Origin: Diphasiastrum complanatum
Lineage: Eukaryota > Streptophyta > Lycopodiopsida > Lycopodiales > Lycopodiaceae
Direction of reading: 5' to 3'
DNA: 64,000 nt
NCBI GenBank assembly: GCA_029204225.1
Contig: CM055109.1
Coordinates: forward strand, 17,415,590 to 17,479,589
Shown: one piece after another, positions 57,241 through 64,000 of the stretch
How positions within the stretch are numbered: position 1 is the stretch's first letter
Layout: every line of letters begins with the position of its first letter
Translations under genes and position numbers: made by a program
The notes under the pieces: generated by a model
What the model was told of the DNA's origin: nothing
The model's input: the letters and a program-made list of their open reading frames with translations, nothing else
Databases searched by the model: none

Positions 57241-57588
57241 TTGCAAGAACCAAGTAAAAAAAGTTTGTCATGGTTTTGCTGTAGGAATTACGACTGTTTT
57301 TGCAAAAAAAATTCCCTTCGTGTTGGCTCTGAAGCTTATGGAAAGTGTACGGCGATTAAAGTTGCTCTAGTAGATAACGAGGCAATTGAGGTTGTTGCAC
57401 TGAAGAATGTGAACGATTGTTCGTATTTCAAAGAGGATGCTGATATTCGGGATAGTGTAGATGAAATGAAAAAGTACAAGGATAAATTAGATAGTATCTT
57501 TCATGATGTTGGTAGGTCAACTTCTATCCATGTTGGTTATCAATTTCACAATCTGAACAATTGCAACATTACCCTCAAGTCTTATTGA
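57241..57588 (+). CDS. Unrecognised 115-codon ORF after the Gag fragment
   Basis: The product (for example NYDCFCKKNSLRVGSEAYGK, EAIEVVALKNVNDCSYFKED) has a Cys-rich start and a charged second half but no motif I know. It lies where the Gag similarity ends and may be a captured piece or chance. Confidence 0.25.
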   Translation: MQEPSKKSLSWFCCRNYDCFCKKNSLRVGSEAYGKCTAIKVALVDNEAIEVVALKNVNDCSYFKEDADIRDSVDEMKKYKDKLDSIFHDVGRSTSIHVGYQFHNLNNCNITLKSY

Positions 57589-57599
57589 TTCCGTTGCTA

Positions 57600-59460
57600 T
57601 TGCTGATTTGTTGACAAATTTGAAAGCTTTGGTCTCCAAAGAATAAATAGATATTAGCTTGAAGAGATTAGTGTAAGAACATTGAACCAATTGTGTAAAT
57701 TGACATTTTAGTTTTTGTTGGGACATACTTGAGACACAATTTTTACAAAATATTTTGGTAACATACTCGACTCAAAATTTCAATTGGTTTTTGGATATAC
57801 TTTTGTAGGTGCTTCAGAATTTCAGTTGGCTTTTTGATGTACTTGTGAAGCTTTTTATAGGAAGTAATAATTTGTACAAAAGCTTTTACAGGTGGAGAAA
57901 AAATTTGAGAGGTAAGAAGTTTTTATAGTTGGTAAAAAATTTGTAAGGTAACAATAATTTACAATTGGTAAAAATTTTGTAAGGTAAATTGTTTTACAGT
58001 TGGTAATCTGTGGTCAAACAGTTTATGAGGAGGGACCCTACAGAGATGTAAGGTTCCTCTTATGTGTCAGGTTTCTTATGCCAAGTGGTGGTAGTACAAC
58101 TGTCAAATTATTCCATATAACAGTTCTTCTAAATACACACAAAAAAAAAATCATAGTGCTTTACGAAGAAGAATCGCATGGAAAAATTTGTATTTGTGCA
58201 AGTGAGCTCGATCACGTGTGCAAAATCAAATATATTTTTTGATAGTGGTAGACTAATTATTCACTGCCATTTTGTAGTTTCACATTTTTGAGGTTTGCCC
58301 TCTCTAAATCTACATCTAGTTGAGAAGGAGAAGAGTTTCTTAACGGTAACATCTTATAATAATGTCAATTTACTAACTACAAATGTCATCTTCATTATAT
58401 AGGACAATCCATCAAAGCAACGAAAAGCCATGCCCATGCATCCACTCCCAAACTTGAACGCAAAATATCTTATGAAGATGGAACGACAAAGTGATCAAAT
58501 TGCAAATCTAGCACACTCAAGCAAACATTGTTTTGATCCATCTTGCCACAAAGTACTCAGCAATCAGGCAATAGGCCAAATCTCATTAATCTCTTCACAT
58601 CTCATTCCTACATCCAAGCTCATGTTTGTTTTTAAAAAGGATGTCTTTTAGACTTCCAAGTGTTTTTCTTCAATTGGATGCTCTTTGTGCAAATTAATGT
58701 CATCACCACAGCAGCAAAATCCCCAAGATTATCTACCTTCAATTTAAACTATTGGACCCAGATGAAATAATGTTCTGTTCTGAAAAAAGTTTGTTATACT
58801 GTCAAATTACACCAATGATATATGTTCTGATTATGAAAAAGATTTTCAATTTTTCCTATGATACCTTGGCTATTGTCCCCCCTATATCTAGTCCCCTACA
58901 ACTCATTAACTTTAAGATGTGAAAAAAATTATGAGCTGTCCTGTTTGCAACAAACAAGTTCAACTTTTCAGTTTTCACCTTGAGGCTTTTCATTTGACAA
59001 TTTTCTTCCTCATACTTTGTGACTGATTTTCACAAATGGTAAAACAAACCTACAATCAACAAGTCCATATTGAAGTCTACCTGGACCTCTACTTTAATCT
59101 GCCCTATCTCTAAAAGTTTTGTTTGGTCTACCCTCTATTGGAAAATAGTTTTTTAGTAGTCTTCGCACCCAATAAAACAGCAGTAAAGTTACTGTGAAAC
59201 CATTAGGCCAAGCTGTAATTACATGGCCATTGAAGCTGTACTTGGCCGGCCATTTAACCAGGTGCAAAGGTCACTGAAAAGGCTTTTCCCAAGAGTGAAG
59301 GATTGCCTAGCATACCCTCTTTTTGAGGCTGGAATTTTTTCATGGGCCACAGTTTCTCAATTCTGGTTATGGGCAGTAATCTTCTATATTTTCTTCAGAT
59401 CCTTTTTATGAGGCATAATAAGCTTTAAATTTTTCTGTACAGACTTTTGTATTCATAATC
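57600..59460. other. No gene recognised
   Basis: A block with repeated TTGGTAAAAATTTGTAAGGT (about 57925-58005) is a short local duplication. Small ORFs at 58430-58651 and 59223-59411 (MAIEAVLGRPFNQVQRSLKR) have protein-like composition but no recognisable domain. This may include the 3' flank of the zinc-finger gene. Confidence 0.4.
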
Positions 59461-60456
59461 TAGCAAGAGGAAAGATGAAGTTGCGTTTCAAACTCATAAT
59501 CAGAGCATGGTTGATAAAAAGAAATCAAAAATTGGACAGAGCAGTGAATTCTAAGAGAATTGCATTTCTGCTGCTGGGGGTCTGATTATGTCCATAGGAA
59601 TCCAAATCTTTACATTATTGAATGCCCTTCTACAATGAATAGTAATCTCTCGTGAGTCATGCAAATAGACCACTAACCAATTCCTTTTCACAAAACCTCC
59701 AACCACAAATATAATATATAAAGCTTGAGACTCATTCATGCTGATGATTCCATTATCATACAGTGTAGATTATGTCTCAATGTGGTACAGGGAGCTGCTG
59801 TGATATTGGTTTGTATGTGATCAGATATCCTAGTTCTAGCATATCGAAGGGACTGTTTCCTTTTTGTGGTTAATCCTTTAAAGCTTATGCATCAAGAATC
59901 CAACAGCTTCACTAGAAATTTAATGCCATACACATTCTAACGACATGTTGACCATCAAAAACTCCACAAAAATTTCTCTCCAGTGAAAAACAGCACAAAA
60001 GGAAGTTTTCATGTCCACGAGGAATTCTTTTGAGGAGAACGTTTACTGCCAAAGATCATGAATCTAGTCAAATCAGAAGGACTGCTGCCACTGGTGCCCG
60101 ACAATAGGATCAAAAATTTCTAAGCAAGCTCAAGAGTCTTCACCTTTCCAGTACAGGTTAAATCCATGATAAGTAAATCAGAAAACTCTATGGATTCTAC
60201 ATCGGCTTGTCACTTACAGCTTGAGCAAAACTTGGGACTGATTTTCAAATGGACCCTGCGGACGCCGCACAATCTAAGGCAATTTCCACATTCATAGTCC
60301 CAGCAGTAGCTTCTTTACCCCAGAGATTCTCTTACCTTGAAGGTGTACCCTTGCTTCCTTCCAGTCACTTTTTCAGCCATTCTGCATGTTTTTCACCTTT
60401 CGAATGTGATTTGTAAAGTGTCGCATTTCTGCAAGTGACTGCACAAACTTCAAATC

Positions 60457-61993
60457 TTACTGTTCACTCTGCAAAGAAGAACCTACATTGGCCTTTTTAC
60501 TTTTCACAGGACTTGTTTTCTGTGGTGTAGCTGTCGGAGACAAACCAGAGATTTCGCGACTTCTCTTTCCCAAGACGTCCTTTTTCCCAGAGGTGGGTAG
60601 GTCAACTCCTGCCACATACTTATCCTCCTCTGAATTGATATCAATGGTTCCTTTCACTGACTCAATCTTGTCATGTCTCATTTTTTCCTCAGTGGGTAGG
60701 TCAACTCCTGCCACATACTTATCCTCCTCTGAATTGATATCATTGGTTACTTTCACTGACTCAATCTTGTCATGTCTTAAATTTTCTTCAAAAACTTCTT
60801 CGTCCTCTTGTGCTTTACTTCGGATGTCCATAGATATAGATTGAACACTGTCCAGTATCACCATCTTTGTTGCACCTGCATCTCCTTCCACTTTTCCAAT
60901 GGGTGTATCTGCCTCCACCTCAATCTTAGCAATGACTTTTTCCACTTTGAAGGGCTTTTCTGCATCTAAGTCTCCTGTTTTCAGCTCATTATACACTCTG
61001 TCAACTGTAAAATCTGCTCCAACCTTCCCTATTTCCAGTAATGCTTTGTTTATTGCCTCATCTGCAATTCCATCCTTTTCTGCCTTCCCTTCTTGTTGTT
61101 TGGCAGCTAAGGACCTCCGTTGTTGAGCCCTCCTCAGCCTCAGCCCTCCTCAGCCTTTTCCTTCTAGCTTTCTCTGTCTTTGCTGTCTTCACTGTCTGCT
61201 GATGGTTTGAGTCAACTTCTACTTTTTTTTCCTTACTTGATTTTACTGCCTCCTTAATGACCACTTTGAAGGGCTTTTCTGCATCCAAGTCTCCTGTTTT
61301 CAGCTCATTATACACTCTGTCAACTGTTAAATCTGCTCCAACCTTCCCTATTTCCAGTAATGCTTTGTTTATTGCCTCATCTGCAATTCCATCCTTTTCT
61401 GCCTTCCCTTCTTGTTGTTTAGCAGCTAAGGACCTCCGTTGTTGAGCCCTCCTCAGCCTTTTCCTTCTAGCTTTCTCTGTCTTTGCTGTCTTCACTGCCT
61501 GCTGATGGTTTGAGTCAACTTCTACTTCTTTTTCCTTACTTGATTTTACTGCCTCCTTAATGACCACTTTGAAGGGCTTTTCTGCATCCAAGTCTCCTGT
61601 TTTCAGCTCATTATACACTCTGTCAACTGTAAAATCTGCTCCAACCTTCCCTATTTCCAGTAATGCTTTGTTTATTGCCTCATCTGCAATTCCATCCTTT
61701 TCTGCCTTCCCTTCTTGTTGTTTAGCAGCTAAGGAACTCACTTCTACTTCTTTTTCCTTACTTGATTTTACTGCCTCCTTAATGACATCCTCTGATTTTT
61801 TTTTTAGACTTCCCTGAATCTCCTTCGCAGCTTCCAATTTAAGTTTGTGTTTCTTTCCTTCAATATGATTCTGAAGTACATGTGCACTTTGACATTCTAC
61901 TTTACAAATGGAACACCATGTATTTCCTTTTGGACTACTAGCATGTACCCCTTTTTCCAAAAATGCTTTCTGCTGCATATACGACAGCATCAT
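60457..61993 (-). pseudogene. U1/matrin-type zinc-finger protein with 101-aa repeats, frameshifted
   Basis: The minus frame from 61993 to about 61110 holds a Cys2His2 finger of the U1/matrin type (TWCSICKVECQSAHVLQNHI with GKKHK; Cys27, Cys30, His43, His49), then a Lys/Glu-rich repeat (VIKEAVKSSKEKEVEV, KAEKDGIADEAINKALLEIG, DRVYNELKTGDLDAEKPFKV). A 16-bp duplication near 61130-61155 shifts the frame. The intended frame continues as 60996-60457 with the third repeat, two copies of RHDKIESVKVTNDINSEEDK plus YVAGVDLP, and a basic tail (GKRSREISGL, SPVKSKKANVG) that looks like a nuclear signal. A likely splice acceptor (ATATGCAG) at 61980-61973 suggests this is the last exon, with upstream exons beyond 62 kb. 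Such fingers bind double-stranded RNA or act in RNA processing. It could be a real gene with an assembly error, or a recent pseudogene. Confidence 0.7.
60935..61780 (-). repeat. 303-bp tandem repeat inside the zinc-finger exon
   Basis: CACTTTGAAGGGCTTTTCTG occurs at 60943, 61262 and 61565. The spacing is 303 bp between the last two and 319 bp (303 plus 16) between the first two. The copies are nearly identical, so the expansion is recent. The copy nearest the N-terminus lacks the basic NHQQ...RRKRLRR segment. Confidence 0.9.
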
Positions 61994-63350
61994 AAATTAT
62001 AGCTATTGATAACAGCAAGCAACAATAACGCCAAACAAATTAAATAGTCTCAACGTGCAGAAAGTACACAGCTGCAAAATCCTGACCTTGAACCTAGACA
62101 GAAGTGATTCCAATTTTGGTGATGATGACGTACTAAATGTGAATAGGCAGACTGCCTGATTACTTTGAAAAACCAAATTCTAACTGATCATGTAATAGCA
62201 GGCTGCAGAAGGCCAAAATGCCAATGCCTGGGGAAAACTGCTGAACCAAAAATAGGAACTCAGATGATAATGCCACTTCTGAAAATGCTTCCTGATAGCA
62301 ATGTTTTCGACTTGCAGCTCATAGTTCCAAAGAACCACAAAGGGTTCTGAATCAACTCAAGTCGATTGAAGAATTGCATCGAGTTTCTAATGTGCACAGT
62401 GTAATCAAAATTTCCTCAGGTAATTCAAATCATTTGGAAGGAGCTCAACTCGAACCTCTAGAACTTTTCAGATCCCGATCCGAAATATCATTGACCAATA
62501 AAATCACTCAAGGGTAGATGTAAACACAGAAGACAAAGGCTAGTAAAATAGCTTAATCCTGCACCATATAAGTGGATCATCCAGACTTTTAGGTTTTCGT
62601 CCCCCACCCACATCAACCATAACCTCGAAGGTTGTGGTAGTTACCACATGAAGCTGCAGAAACTTTATTGAAGAGGCCAAAAAAATTCCAGCTAACCCAA
62701 ACTTTTGCACATGCAGACTTAATATACATGAAACACATGTCGTACACCTTCGCATGACTAGGGAGGGAGCACAGCCTGACGTCACCGCAAAGTTGAACTT
62801 ATTATTGATACAATAAAGACCCATTAAACCAATGTGCCAACATTGGTCAAAGCATGTGCCATTAAACCAATGTGCCAACATCTTGGTCAAAGCATGTTCT
62901 CGTATCTGCACAAAATCCAGATTCTTACATATATGCAGCAAATCCTCAATGACTTGCCAAGTTTTAGCAAATGATGATTCATAATCCAATGCTCCAAAAA
63001 ATTGAATCCATGGTCTAACAAGGCACAGCACGTAAAGGATTTGGTTAACATTTTGCTATTGTTTCTTGCAGAGGTTTAAACTGTACAATCAAATGTCGTC
63101 TTCAGGAGATCATGCCCCATTTAAGTTGCCGATTCCGGTTTCACAGAATCTGTAAAATTTCGTAGTATATACGCTTTCTTTTTTATCTTTTTTGAAAGCG
63201 GTCAATGGAATCTGAGGAAGAATGTGAAGATTGCCGATACATGGCCTTCCTTGCTGGAATATTATAAACTGTCACCCATAAAAAAATTTGCATGCAAAAA
63301 GAGGTACGCTTTTCCATCCTCTGCTTGAAGAAGGAATTAACTTTGTACCA
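61994..63350 (-). other. Probable intron or 5' region of the zinc-finger gene
   Basis: No exon could be assigned. The 163-codon frame at 63031-62540 has no domain. CCATTAAACCAATGTGCCAA followed by CAT...TGGTCAAAGCATG is tandemly duplicated at about 62820-62895. Confidence 0.35.
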
Positions 63351-63354
63351 TAGT

Positions 63355-63435
63355 TGCAGCGAATCGCGATTCGCTGGGACTGCGATTCGCGGGTCGCGAT
63401 TCTACGAATCGCGATTCGCGACCCAGAATCGCAAA
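63355..63435. repeat. Cluster of GCGAATCGCGATTCGC palindromes
   Basis: GCGAATCGCGATTCGC (63359-63374) is a perfect 16-bp palindrome. Variants ACTGCGATTCGCGGGTCGCG and ACGAATCGCGATTCGCGACC follow within 60 bases, and together they can fold into a long hairpin. An A-run then a T-run (63433-63460) follows. Confidence 0.85.
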
Positions 63436-63789
63436 AAAAAAAAAAAGATTTTTTTTTTTTGGAAAAATAGCTTATTGCTGAAATTTTTTTAGGGGATCAA
63501 TTGTCAAACCAGCGTTTTGCCTCTCATAAGTGCAGTAGATGAGGCACAAACAGATCTTATTTTCAGTAGCTATCCGGTTGTCATTTGCTCTGGTTTTCAG
63601 TAAATGTTAATGCTACAGTTTGGACTATCAACTGTATGGATGATGATCACTTTTGCAATTGGTTCACTGGAGATGTGAGTGCAATGTACATACAGTTGGG
63701 GGCATAAATATTGGGCCCTTCTCGGCGCGCATTTGGACCCCATTTTTATCTAAGGGGGGCGGTGGCATTTTTATCTACAGTGTCTATAT

Positions 63790-63925
63790 AGCAAGAAGCT
63801 CTAGGGGGTTCAGGGGACAGCAGCCCCCCGGGAAACGGGGGGTTCGGGGGGCGGTAGCCCCCTGGTGGGGGGTTTGGGGGGCAACGCCCCCCAACGGCGG
63901 GGTCCGGGGGCTACGACAGTAAGGC
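63790..63925. repeat. GC-rich hairpin array
   Basis: Four imperfect units of about 30 bp built on GGGGGTTCGGGGGGCGGTAG plus CCCCC. Each has a G-run arm and a C-run arm that can pair. The region is far richer in GC than its surroundings. The short ORFs across it are repeat artefacts. Confidence 0.85.
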
Positions 63926-64000
63926 CTCTTCATGATTTGGCCTTCCAACTCCCCTAGTGAAAACACACTTTTTGGTGTTTCGCACCCGAAACAGTCGGCA

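Noticed and set aside
62540-63031. 163-codon minus ORF as an upstream exon of the zinc-finger gene
   Set aside because: No domain, and it spans a local tandem duplication; splice sites could not be matched to the exon at 61.97 kb.
63653-63966. Gly-rich ORFs near the window end
   Set aside because: They arise from the GC-rich hairpin array.

Overview
The window looks like a repeat-packed stretch of a large, AT-rich land-plant nuclear genome. The best single-copy gene is a plant-type tetraspanin with the GCCKPP signature. A second candidate cellular gene, on the minus strand near 61 kb, encodes a U1/matrin-type zinc-finger protein. Almost everything else is decayed LTR-retrotransposon sequence from several Ty1/copia and Ty3/gypsy lineages, with relics that suggest Penelope-like and MITE-like elements and long (GA/CT)n microsatellites. 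The repeat load and a Penelope-like trace make a gymnosperm plausible. That is inference; nothing in the sequence names the species.

Layout. 0-4 kb: a (TC)n microsatellite, then a 433-codon orphan ORF that continues in frame for 52 codons after one TGA. 4-6 kb: minus-strand gypsy integrase and RNase H. 8-9.1 kb: a copia-type LTR with a primer-binding site (PBS). 9.9-17.2 kb: a copia LTR fragment, then a gag-only LTR element on the minus strand (two LTRs, PBS, 25-bp minisatellite leader, gag with three zinc knuckles, no pol), then a full copia LTR with PBS. 19.8-22.8 kb: a decayed plus-strand copia gag-pol. 25.9-31.5 kb: nested insertions, with a gypsy LTR, a minus-strand copia whose protease is joined directly to RT, and a plus-strand gypsy leader and gag. 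32.7-34.8 kb: the tetraspanin gene. 37.8-39.9 kb: a gypsy LTR, PBS and leader. 42.3-47.6 kb: copia gag, gypsy LTR, MITE-like repeat and gypsy fragments on both strands. 48.66-49.03 kb: a tandem array of long palindromes. 49.2-51.5 kb: a copia RT-RNase H with its 3' LTR. 52-53.8 kb: degraded ORFs and a probable Penelope-like relic. 53.8-57.2 kb: minus-strand gypsy pol head to head with a plus-strand gypsy leader and gag. 59.5-62 kb: the zinc-finger gene with 303-bp internal repeats and a 16-bp frameshifting duplication. 63.3-63.9 kb: two hairpin-rich GC islands.

Three signals stand out. (1) One gypsy family carries a leader full of a short motif, AACCTTCGCC, in both orientations; leader sequence occurs at five places, and at two of them (47.3 and 55.7 kb) it sits head to head with minus-strand pol. 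(2) Exon 1 of the tetraspanin gene has diverged tandem copies of its start-codon region upstream and of its 5' splice-site region downstream. (3) The palindrome array at 48.7-49.0 kb. Nearly all retroelement ORFs carry stops or frameshifts. LTR edges were placed by eye from TG...CA ends, PBS positions and repeat comparison, so they are approximate unless stated.
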